A stretch of DNA of 54,230 nucleotides from a virus. The notes under the pieces are model-generated. The model did no database searches. It had not been told where the DNA came from and was given only the letters and a program-made list of their open reading frames with translations. Shown here piece by piece: positions 39,633 to 47,247 of this stretch; position 1 is the stretch's first letter; every line of letters starts with the position of its first letter. The position numbers and the translations under genes are program-made. Where the stretch lies: positions 1 through 54,230 of the IMG/VR virus record IMGVR_UViG_3300025120_008179; one strand, written 5' to 3'.

Positions 39633-40526
39633 TTAAATGATAACTAGCTTGGCTTCATCTCTAAATTTAGTTAATGATTTAAAGCCTGCTTGTCTACATG
39701 ATTTCTCTAAAATATGTAGAATCGAATATACTGTATTTATAATTTTACCTCTGAACACTACACCATTCTTAGTCATTGTACCTTTGTCCGCATGTGTAGC
39801 ACCAGCACATTCATCATGACCAAAGAACATATTAGATATCTCTACTGATGAAGCTCCGCAAGCTATACACTTGGCAATGTCAGCTGCATCAGGATAGAAT
39901 CCAGAAGCCATGATATACCCATTATGCTCCCTAGCAATTTCACCATTACTAAGAAGAACACTAGCGTGAGGACTACCAACACCAGTCTCCATAAAATTTT
40001 CGTTATCGAAACGAGCATCAAATCCAATCCTTGTAATTTCTGCACCCACTTCGAAAAGTTTCCTTGTGGCTGTTTCATCTGAAACGGGTCCTGCGATGAT
40101 TCTGACATTTTCATTCTCCTCTTTAAATTTAGCTACCTTATAAAGATACTCTATACTATGTGCATTGTTTGTCTCTAAGTTCACATACTTTATATTACCT
40201 GCAGGCAACTTACTTTTTAGTTTATTCCATTTTTGTAATTGACCTTCAGTGTCACCAATGGATAATGCAACATAAGGTTTTTCTTCAAAGAAGAAATCGT
40301 ATAAAGAATCTATGTCATAATTTGTATGTAATAATGTACCTAATTTTGATGCTGATAAAATTTTTGCTATCTCCATTGTTCCTGTAGCAGGATCAGAAGA
40401 TGCCCATATTGGAGGTCTTTCATTGATCTCCAAATCTATTTTGTCTGACTTTAATATTGTAGAGTAGCGTGGCTCTATGGCCACGCTATCTAGGGTTAAA
40501 GCTTTAGTGTTATGCAGCTTTTGCAT
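39633..40526 (-). CDS. IMPDH/GMP reductase-like protein lacking the catalytic Cys
   Basis: 297 aa. ALTLDSVAIEPRYSTI, IIAGPVSDETATRKLFEVGA, GFYPDAADIAKCIACGASSV and a C-terminal strand/helix follow the (beta/alpha)8 barrel of GuaB/GuaC. The loop GSxCTT reads TGVGSPHASVLL, so the catalytic Cys is His187. No CBS domains are present, as in GMP reductase. It may bind IMP/GMP without redox chemistry, or use a different reaction. A GC-rich hairpin is in its fifth to twentieth codons. Confidence 0.7.
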   Translation of the reverse strand: MQKLHNTKALTLDSVAIEPRYSTILKSDKIDLEINERPPIWASSDPATGTMEIAKILSASKLGTLLHTNYDIDSLYDFFFEEKPYVALSIGDTEGQLQKWNKLKSKLPAGNIKYVNLETNNAHSIEYLYKVAKFKEENENVRIIAGPVSDETATRKLFEVGAEITRIGFDARFDNENFMETGVGSPHASVLLSNGEIAREHNGYIMASGFYPDAADIAKCIACGASSVEISNMFFGHDECAGATHADKGTMTKNGVVFRGKIINTVYSILHILEKSCRQAGFKSLTKFRDEAKLVII

Positions 40527-41448
40527 ATTCTACAGCTTTTTTAACCGCATTAATCTTTTTAACACGATTTGCTCCAAACCAAGAGGCATACATTCTCATG
40601 TCTCTGGTATTAGCTAATTCATGATCAGCTAAGTAAGTCACTGCATTCAGTGCTTGCCAGAATGAACCTCGTTGAAAATCAGCACCTGGTTGGGTGTCGA
40701 TAATATCAAGAGCTTTATTACCATTACGAGTAAGTATAAGCTCATTGTCATCTGATTTGGATGATTTACCAAAGACATCAGAGAAGTACTGATTCAATGT
40801 ATCTTTAGTATAACGTTTAGAACCAAGAAATTCTGCAACTTCTTTGTATTCGTCCATTGACTCATGTGCCAGTCCCATAGTTTGTTGAACTGTTTGAGAA
40901 TCAAAAGCTTTACGGTGATCTAGTGTGACACCAGATTTACCACCAAGAGCCATTGTCAATGTATTATTGCATACAACTCTGATTGGTGAAAATCTAACAT
41001 CAATAGATTTACCATATTGGTGTGGGTTAGAGAAAAGTAAATAAGATTCTACTTTGTCACCATTGAATAGTTCAAAGTCATCTTCTACTTTAGCTAATGC
41101 CCATACCATCTTACCGTCAAGTAATGAACCTGCTGTGTGCATTTTCATTTTACCTTGTTTTACAAAGTCTGTGAAGAACTCAAAAGCTGTACTGTTTTGT
41201 ACTGGCTCCCAGTTATCACCTACAATTGATAAGACTTTATTATCCGATTCACGGACCAGCGCAGTCTGATTAGGAATCTTTATTTCAGATTCACCAGACC
41301 TTGCAAACATAGGAATTTTTTCAACTTCCCATTCTAATCCAGCTTCTCTTTGTATTTCAGCTGGTGAAAGGTCATCGTTGACCTTAACTCCAAGACCATG
41401 CCATGGTAATTCACCTGCATACGCCATTGTTTCTACTTGATGTGCCAT
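40510..41448 (-). CDS. DUF932 phage/plasmid-like protein
   Basis: 312 aa. ELPWHGLGVKVNDDLS, LRESDNKVLSIVGDNW-type strand, RVVCNNTLTMALG and HRKAF are hallmarks of the DUF932 (TIGR03299-like) family of phages and plasmids. Its role is unknown; similar proteins accumulate early in some phages. It has a shared early promoter box and AGGAGG. Confidence 0.8.
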   Translation of the reverse strand: MAHQVETMAYAGELPWHGLGVKVNDDLSPAEIQREAGLEWEVEKIPMFARSGESEIKIPNQTALVRESDNKVLSIVGDNWEPVQNSTAFEFFTDFVKQGKMKMHTAGSLLDGKMVWALAKVEDDFELFNGDKVESYLLFSNPHQYGKSIDVRFSPIRVVCNNTLTMALGGKSGVTLDHRKAFDSQTVQQTMGLAHESMDEYKEVAEFLGSKRYTKDTLNQYFSDVFGKSSKSDDNELILTRNGNKALDIIDTQPGADFQRGSFWQALNAVTYLADHELANTRDMRMYASWFGANRVKKINAVKKAVEYAKAA

Positions 41449-41682
41449 ATATTATCCTCCTGTTTTTGCTATGATTTTTAATGATACATAAATATTATAC
41501 TCTATAAGCGAGTTTTTTTTAAAATAATCAAAAAAAAGCAGCATGGTGTGATATTTGGTGCTTTTTGCTCTATTTACTAATAACTATACATTATGATATA
41601 TATGTGAGAATCCTTATTTTAACAGCCTCGAGATGGTGCTCGGATCATGCTTTGGAAGGCTGTCTCGAGCAAAACACAGCTT
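41449..41682. other. 234-nt gap with promoter and GC-rich hairpin
   Basis: The largest gap in the window. The right part carries the promoter of the DUF932 gene; the left part an unusually GC-rich stretch with ACAGCCT-N28-AGGCTGT (41622-41663) and two CTCGAG copies. No tRNA features (T-arm) were found and no gene was identified here. Confidence 0.5.
41491..41514 (-). promoter_or_regulatory. early promoter box, DUF932 gene
   Basis: Minus strand AACTCGCTTATAGAGTATAA continuing TATT; 21 of 24 positions match the box at 2217-2240. The -10 TATAAT is about 45 nt before the ATG. Confidence 0.55.
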
Positions 41683-41994
41683 CTAGGACCTTTCTATATC
41701 GTTTTCGTCAGATTCACCTTCCCATATCTCTATGACCTCGGCTTCTTCATATCCATTATTATATGCCTTGTGCCATGCCTGCACGGGTATGTGATATACT
41801 TTAAATGGTATAAGTTTGGTAGATACACCATATTCATTCTCTACATAACACTCACCCTTGACCAGAGTCCAATACTCGGCTCTCTTATAGTGTTTCTGCA
41901 TTGATAGTGATTTATCTGGTAGAATTACCAGTTTTTTGACTTTGTAGTTTTTACCTTCGTTGAGTACTTCCCAGTATCCCCAATCTCTTATCAT
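41683..41994 (-). CDS. cupin protein (mannose-6-phosphate isomerase-like)
   Basis: 103 aa. WGYWEVLNEG, KKLVILPDKSLSMQKHYKRA, EYWTLVKGECYV and YHIPVQAWHKAYN follow the C-terminal isomerase cupin of bifunctional ManC-type proteins. It may supply mannose-6-phosphate for GDP-mannose, the substrate of Gmd in the glycan cluster. A UUCG hairpin precedes it. Confidence 0.75.
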   Translation of the reverse strand: MIRDWGYWEVLNEGKNYKVKKLVILPDKSLSMQKHYKRAEYWTLVKGECYVENEYGVSTKLIPFKVYHIPVQAWHKAYNNGYEEAEVIEIWEGESDENDIERS

Positions 41995-42010
41995 ATTAAT
42001 CTCGCAAGTA

Positions 42011-42030
42011 GGGGTAGCCGAAGCTACCCC
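42011..42030 (-). other. intercistronic C(UUCG)G hairpin
   Basis: On the minus strand GGGGTAGC-TTCG-GCTACCCC: a perfect 8-bp stem with the extra-stable UUCG loop closed by C-G. It lies between the 66-aa membrane gene and the cupin gene and lacks a U-tract, so it is more likely an mRNA-stability or processing element than a terminator. T4 is known to use such hairpins between genes. Confidence 0.75.
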
Positions 42031-42036
42031 AAATAA

Positions 42037-42237
42037 TTAAAATACACCTTCATCTTTTAAGATAGTAAATGCTCCATAACCAATTGCGATAAGTGCTGCA
42101 ATTTTAGTCAATGGAGATGCGATAAGAATTAAACTTCCAATAGCAATAAGTACAATACCATCCCAAGATGTTCTCTCAGATAGTCTGTCTTTTACCCAGT
42201 CTACTCCCATCATTACAATTTCTTTAATCGATTCCAT
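42037..42237 (-). CDS. 66-aa small membrane protein
   Basis: 66 aa: amphipathic start (MESIKEIVMMGVDWVKDR) and hydrophobic segments (GIVLIAIGSLILIASPL, IAALIAIGYGAFTIL). The ATG at 42237 with AAAGGAG is preferred over one at 42309, since a late-type TATAAATA lies between them. Function unknown. Confidence 0.65.
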   Translation of the reverse strand: MESIKEIVMMGVDWVKDRLSERTSWDGIVLIAIGSLILIASPLTKIAALIAIGYGAFTILKDEGVF

Positions 42238-42268
42238 ATATTTTTCTCCTTTGTTTATTTGGATACTG

Positions 42269-42276
42269 TATTTATA
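42269..42276 (-). promoter_or_regulatory. T4-late-like promoter TATAAATA
   Basis: Exact TATAAATA (followed by CAG) on the minus strand, 31 nt before the ATG at 42237. It overlaps the stop region of the downstream end of the TauD-like gene. Confidence 0.65.
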
Positions 42277-43252
42277 TCCGGTTAGCCAATTCAAGAGCTC
42301 TCGGTACACCTCGGTTTGTTAACCTAAATGATAACCTATGTAGAACTCTATTTTCTAGTACCTCATCTTTTTCGGGTACTCTCTTGTGTTGAGTTAGTAA
42401 TTGATCCATTATTATGACATCACCTACCTCCCAATTATGTGTGTAGATATACTTATCTTGAAATAAGTATTCTTCTAATTCATCTCGTAGCTTATGTCCT
42501 TCATCATCATTGATTTGCATGTGATTAAACTTATGCCAATAGATACCTTTAGTACCACCAGCATTTTCCTGAATCAACCACAACTTAAATGGTTTCTTTC
42601 CAGCAAGTTTAAACACCATTGCTTGTTCTTTTGACATAACCTTACCCCATTTTTCATAGTCATAAATGTAGGTTGCATATCTACCTTCTATTTTCTTTCT
42701 TAAATCTTCTGGCATTTCTTTTAATGCTGGAATTGTATTCATAAATAATGTCGGTGTATTCTCACAACCTCGAATTGATTGTAATGCTACACCATCTGCA
42801 CCATGTAATTGGTTTAAATTACAATGCCAATCTAATTTACCTAGTTGGAATATTCCTGTCCACTTACCTTCTCTCTTTTCTCCTGTCACACGTTGTACTG
42901 GATATGTTTTATGTGCTGGAAAATTAAATGGATCTGGATAATCATCATTGTCTCTAAAATCATCGTGTCCCCAATAATCACCAGCATTTGGATTTGGCAT
43001 TTGTTTTTGTGTGAATGCTGCTATTGCATTCTTAGCAGATGAACCATCAGTATTCCATGCTAGGAATCTGTAGTTATCAATACCCCATATTTTGCTTATG
43101 ATTTTACTGAAGTGTATTGGATTAGTATTTTGTTTTTTTATTAATACTATACCATCAGTTTCAACTGATCTTTTAATTCTATCATAGTCTGGATCGACCA
43201 TGTTAGTAATGTCAGTATCAAGTGTTGTTATAATTGTAGACATAGTCATCAT
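42272..43252 (-). CDS. TauD-like oxygenase, copy 1 (HxD changed to HxN)
   Basis: 326 aa. LDWHCNLNQLHGADG, TLFMNTIPALKEMPED, GDVIIMDQLLTQHKR and VLHRLSFR follow the TauD/TfdA alpha-ketoglutarate oxygenase layout. The metal motif HxD reads H143-C-N145, so the Asp ligand is Asn in both this copy and the next. Several in-frame ATGs leave the start unclear (43252 or 43243). It overlaps the paralogue by 35 nt. Confidence 0.7.
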   Translation of the reverse strand: MMTMSTIITTLDTDITNMVDPDYDRIKRSVETDGIVLIKKQNTNPIHFSKIISKIWGIDNYRFLAWNTDGSSAKNAIAAFTQKQMPNPNAGDYWGHDDFRDNDDYPDPFNFPAHKTYPVQRVTGEKREGKWTGIFQLGKLDWHCNLNQLHGADGVALQSIRGCENTPTLFMNTIPALKEMPEDLRKKIEGRYATYIYDYEKWGKVMSKEQAMVFKLAGKKPFKLWLIQENAGGTKGIYWHKFNHMQINDDEGHKLRDELEEYLFQDKYIYTHNWEVGDVIIMDQLLTQHKRVPEKDEVLENRVLHRLSFRLTNRGVPRALELANRI

Positions 43253-44261
43253 CGTTGTTCAACATAAATGTAAGTCTGTGTAGTACTCTTTTCTCTAAGA
43301 GAGTTGGTTCTACAAATTCTCTTTTATGTTGTGTAATTAATTGGTCCATTAGAACTATATCTCCAACTTCCCACTCGTGTTCATATACATATTGTTCTTG
43401 AAACATGTGGTCATATAAAGCCTTTACTAATGTACCATCATCTCCATCAATATCCATATTGTTAAGTCTATGAAAGTATATACCTTTAATCTTCTTTAGA
43501 TTTTCTTGTATGATATACAAATCCATTTCTGCTCTCTTATTATTAAGATATAAGAGTTGCATAGTAATTCTCTGCATGGGATGCATCTTCTTTACGTCTG
43601 ACCATTTCTTATGATCAAATTTGAAGTGTGCTTTTCTATCTTGTATTTGACCTAATAAATTATCAGGCATATCTCTTAAAGCAGGTACACTATTTGCAAA
43701 GAAGGTTGAAGCACCTTCCACATCTTTAATTCCTTGTAGCGCTACGCCATCAGCCTCGTGATAACCTCCAAGATTGCAATGCCAATCCAAGTCGCCAGTA
43801 CCAAATATACCACCACCGTATTTTCCTTTCTGTTCACCAGTCACTCGTTGTACTGGATATGAGTTAAATTCTTTAAATTCAAATGGATCTAAATATTCAT
43901 GATTCTTATCTTGTAATGATGATGTAGGTTTTATTTGATTTAATGGACCTGATTTAGGCATCTCTATATTAGAAGCTTCTTTTGATGTATAACCCACATT
44001 TGCCATGAGTTGTTCACCCATACTAAATAACTCACCATCAGGAGTCCATGAACATTGTCTCCAATTGTATATACCACTCTTTGCTATTGAATGACACAAC
44101 TTAGAATAGTATACTGAATCAACATTCTGTTTTTTAAGTACTAAAACTTGGTGGTCTAACAAGTATTCTCTACATGCTAGACCTAATTCAATTATATCTT
44201 TATCATTATCAGGTGAATCAACCTTTAATTCTGCATAATGATCGTGTTTTATAAGTTCCAT
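43218..44261 (-). CDS. TauD-like oxygenase, copy 2 (HxD changed to HxN)
   Basis: 347 aa paralogue of the previous entry. DWHCNLGGYHEADGVALQGI, STFFANSVPALRDMPDN, GDIVLMDQLITQHKR and RVLHRLTF align throughout, with the same H161-C-N163. The distal His and Arg are retained. The stop/start overlap with the ketoacyl synthase gene makes co-translation likely, so it may act on its acyl product. Confidence 0.7.
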   Translation of the reverse strand: MELIKHDHYAELKVDSPDNDKDIIELGLACREYLLDHQVLVLKKQNVDSVYYSKLCHSIAKSGIYNWRQCSWTPDGELFSMGEQLMANVGYTSKEASNIEMPKSGPLNQIKPTSSLQDKNHEYLDPFEFKEFNSYPVQRVTGEQKGKYGGGIFGTGDLDWHCNLGGYHEADGVALQGIKDVEGASTFFANSVPALRDMPDNLLGQIQDRKAHFKFDHKKWSDVKKMHPMQRITMQLLYLNNKRAEMDLYIIQENLKKIKGIYFHRLNNMDIDGDDGTLVKALYDHMFQEQYVYEHEWEVGDIVLMDQLITQHKREFVEPTLLEKRVLHRLTFMLNNDDDYVYNYNNT

Positions 44262-45505
44262 TAATCTGCTTTCGATAGTAATGCCACGGAAGATCTACCA
44301 CCAAAACCAAAACTATTCTTAAGTGCATACTTAATTTCCATTTCTTTTGGTTCTGTAATAAGATTAAAGTAATCATCACATGGATCGGTTAAATGTGCCG
44401 TATGTAAAGCAATACCTTTATTCATCATCATAATAGTATATGTCATTTCTGCTAAAGAACACGCACCCATAGCGTGGCCAATATGACCTTTCAATGCAGA
44501 AACTACTGTATCTTTTTTAAGATAATCTTTAAGTGTATTAAGTTCTATCTCATCACCTTTTGGAGTACCTGTGGCGTGCGCATTTACGTAATCAATATCA
44601 TCATACGTAATGTCTTTGTCTTTCATTAAGGATTCCAATGCAATGCGATATGCTTTACCATCTTCAGCTGGTGCTAATGCATGACCGGCATCATTTCTAT
44701 TTCTTACATCTTCAACATAAGCTAAGATTGTTGCACCTCTTTTCTTAGCTTCATCTTCTCGTTCTACAATCATAGCTGCATACGAATTCTTTAATACTGT
44801 ACCGTCTCTATTATTATCAAATGGTCTACAAACACCGCTAGGAGCTGCTGCACCTAATGACATAAAGAACCATCTTGTTAATTCATGAGCATCAAGTTGT
44901 TCATAACCGGTAAGAATAGCATACTTATTACCTCTATCTAAATAAGCCTTAGCAATATCTAATAGGTAAATACCACTACTACATGTTGCTGCTGATTGAA
45001 ATACTGGACCATTGATACCGTAATGAGCACTTAATTGTGTTTGAATAAAATCTACATTTACATTTAAAAGAAAATATGGATTCATTCTTTGAAACTTTTT
45101 AATTAGACCTGCATAGATTTCTTGTTTCTTTGTTGGATCTGTTTCAAATTCTTCTTTCCATTTCTCAAACCAATATTGTTTAAAGTATTCAAGTGTAGAA
45201 GTAATAGGACCTCTTGTTGTACCAGTCATGATAGGTGCTTCAGTATCTGACTTGACATCTAAGTCTGCCATATTAATAGCTTTATCAACAAGATCAATAA
45301 TAGCCATTGATGATCTATCATAATATTTAGTAAGTGCTTTTCTTAGTAAACCTTTTTCAGTAATTGATTGTTTGATATTCTCAATATCCATCGGATGAGA
45401 TGTATCATTTGCCATATATCTATTGAAATTATTTTCAATACCATCATCGCCCATACAATCTGCAATAGCAACACCAGTTACGGCTAATCTATTCGTCTTT
45501 GCCAT
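44261..45505 (-). CDS. beta-ketoacyl-ACP synthase (FabF-type)
   Basis: 414 aa thiolase-fold condensing enzyme. FQSAATCSSGIYLLDIA has the nucleophile Cys175, VNAHATGTPKGDEIE has His310, and ALKGHIGHAMGACS has Lys339 and His344: the full Cys-His-His set. RPFDNNRDGTVLKNS is the typical PFDxxRDG region. It should do Claisen condensation of acyl and malonyl thioesters. No acyl carrier protein gene is seen nearby, so host ACP is likely used. Confidence 0.88.
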   Translation of the reverse strand: MAKTNRLAVTGVAIADCMGDDGIENNFNRYMANDTSHPMDIENIKQSITEKGLLRKALTKYYDRSSMAIIDLVDKAINMADLDVKSDTEAPIMTGTTRGPITSTLEYFKQYWFEKWKEEFETDPTKKQEIYAGLIKKFQRMNPYFLLNVNVDFIQTQLSAHYGINGPVFQSAATCSSGIYLLDIAKAYLDRGNKYAILTGYEQLDAHELTRWFFMSLGAAAPSGVCRPFDNNRDGTVLKNSYAAMIVEREDEAKKRGATILAYVEDVRNRNDAGHALAPAEDGKAYRIALESLMKDKDITYDDIDYVNAHATGTPKGDEIELNTLKDYLKKDTVVSALKGHIGHAMGACSLAEMTYTIMMMNKGIALHTAHLTDPCDDYFNLITEPKEMEIKYALKNSFGFGGRSSVALLSKAD

Positions 45506-46343
45506 CGAATGACTCCTGACTTAATTGTTCAACTGAATCTTTCACTTTTCTACTTGCTTCTGCTGTAGTCTTATAGATTCTTTCATTAATAAGTTTCTTT
45601 AATGCTCCTCTGCCTTCTTTACCCGCTTCAACTGCTTCTTCATCAAGGCCATAAGCATTGTTTTGTTGATTCTCTACCATATTATCAAAGTCTTTTAATC
45701 TTTGTCTTGCTGCTGCTTGTGATATTTCAAAGTATGTACCAAAAGCTAATGATTGAACTTGAATATGATCAGGTTGTTCAATAAGCCAATGAACTTGTTG
45801 AGCAACTTCTTCAGCAGTTAAGAAACTTTCAGGTGTAAATACTGGTTTGAATAAAGCAACTGCATTAGTATCTACAAATCCAGGCATTAAAGCAGTGACC
45901 TTACATGGAAATCTTCTACTAAATTTATGAGCTAATTGTTTACTAATAAATTCTAATCTATTTTTTTCTGATACGTATGGTCCCCAGAACTCGTTATAAA
46001 ATGATCTAGTGATATCACTATTTGCCATTTCACTAAAATTAGTATGAGCCATACCGCTAGTAGAACTCATATTGATAATATGTTTCTTTTCACTTTGCCA
46101 TTTATTATAAAGTTGATAACAAATCTTTGCTTGTGAATCAGGCCAATATACATTATTAATAAAGATATCAGGGTTTTCAGAAAGTACCCAATTAATTACT
46201 GATTTAGCTTTACCTACATTTACACCATTAGATCTTGAACCACCAACAACTGTATAGTGATTAGCTTCAAGCCTATCTTTAATAGCCTTGCCAACACCTT
46301 TAGTGTGACCCGTTATACAAATCTTTTTATTTTCAAATGCCAT
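45489..46343 (-). CDS. short-chain dehydrogenase/reductase (FabG-like)
   Basis: 284 aa. ITGHTKGVGKAI is the TGxxxGxG cofactor motif, INNVYW replaces NNAG, INMSSTSG holds the Ser, and YVSEKNRLEF gives Tyr123xxxLys127. It probably reduces a ketoacyl thioester next to the synthase. The C-terminal 80 residues are an extra charged helical tail. It overlaps the synthase gene by 17 nt. Confidence 0.8.
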   Translation of the reverse strand: MAFENKKICITGHTKGVGKAIKDRLEANHYTVVGGSRSNGVNVGKAKSVINWVLSENPDIFINNVYWPDSQAKICYQLYNKWQSEKKHIINMSSTSGMAHTNFSEMANSDITRSFYNEFWGPYVSEKNRLEFISKQLAHKFSRRFPCKVTALMPGFVDTNAVALFKPVFTPESFLTAEEVAQQVHWLIEQPDHIQVQSLAFGTYFEISQAAARQRLKDFDNMVENQQNNAYGLDEEAVEAGKEGRGALKKLINERIYKTTAEASRKVKDSVEQLSQESFDGKDE

Positions 46344-46549
46344 TAGAAATATTTTTTAAGTGCTTCAAGCTTATCATCATATTCTGCAACCTTTGCAATT
46401 TCACCTTCAACAGTTAATACACTATCAGGATGCTCAGCTACACCTACACCATTATGTAAAAGCGTTTTAACATTTACAATGTGTGCTTGTTTAAGACCTT
46501 CAAATTTAAGTGCTAAGGCTTGCACCATCTCTTCATTTAATTGGTTCAT
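46343..46549 (-). CDS. conserved small phage protein, 68 aa
   Basis: 68 aa: VKTLLHNGVGVAEHPDSVLT and AEYDDKLEALKKYF. I recall a short family with NNPVGIGEHPD...DDKLEVLxKYF in phages, function unknown. It is not an ACP (no DSL motif). The start shares ATGA with the upstream transferase and AAAGGAG precedes it. Confidence 0.65.
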   Translation of the reverse strand: MNQLNEEMVQALALKFEGLKQAHIVNVKTLLHNGVGVAEHPDSVLTVEGEIAKVAEYDDKLEALKKYF

Positions 46550-47247
46550 TTATAGTTCTCCTTTATCCAATCATGTTTGTCCAGCACCTGTTCAGGATTA
46601 GGTTCTCCGTGGAATACACAGATCTTCCCGCCATCAGGAATTTTTCTTCCAAACATTTCACTTCGATCTCCTGCAGTGGCACCTCGTACAACTCCTTTTT
46701 TATAAGACCATGACCATTCATCTGGGAATGGCTTAACGTAATCGGGATAAGCATTAAAATAACTACTGATAACATTTTGATCACCAAAGAAGTTAATTTG
46801 TTTTTGCATACCATGAAATACCTGCTTATTAGATAGATAATACTCATAGATTGAGGAATATTCAAAATTATTGAACCTTAATATTGATGAATTATACTCT
46901 TTACCAGGAAGTAAACCATCATCAGGTCTAATAAAATCTCTTAGTATACCAAACTTTGGTGAATCAAAGAAGCAATCAATATTATCTACTATTACTACAT
47001 CTAAATCAAAGTATAGATACTCACCTTCTGGCATTACTTCTCTATCAAACATCTGAAGTTTATTCCACCAACCGGTCATACCAGATTTTAGTTCAATTGT
47101 CTTTATTGGTTCTTTATAAATGTGTTGATCTGTTAACACATAGAAATTAAAGTCACGTGTTGTATTACGCTTGACCATATTGTACAATCGTTCTGTATAT
47201 GATTTAGGATACTTAGTACCCCAATTTACGCAAACTACATTAATCAA
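46546..47247 (-). CDS. GT-A-like glycosyltransferase
   Basis: 233 aa. VVCVNWGTKYPKSYTERLY and YLYFDLDVVIVDN (DxD-type motif) with a later VFHGEPNPEQV follow GT8-like transferases. It probably transfers a sugar from a nucleotide donor, using metal bound at DxD. First of three GT-A-like genes in the cluster. Confidence 0.7.
   Translation of the reverse strand: MINVVCVNWGTKYPKSYTERLYNMVKRNTTRDFNFYVLTDQHIYKEPIKTIELKSGMTGWWNKLQMFDREVMPEGEYLYFDLDVVIVDNIDCFFDSPKFGILRDFIRPDDGLLPGKEYNSSILRFNNFEYSSIYEYYLSNKQVFHGMQKQINFFGDQNVISSYFNAYPDYVKPFPDEWSWSYKKGVVRGATAGDRSEMFGRKIPDGGKICVFHGEPNPEQVLDKHDWIKENYK

Noticed and set aside
41581-41690. Possible tRNA in the GC-rich patch
   Set aside because: No T-arm-like GTTCRANNC, no acceptor stem pairing and no plausible anticodon arm on either strand. 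No other tRNA-like stretch was seen in the window.
46343-46549. Acyl carrier protein beside the ketoacyl synthase
   Set aside because: The 68-aa product lacks the DSL phosphopantetheine motif and resembles another small phage family.
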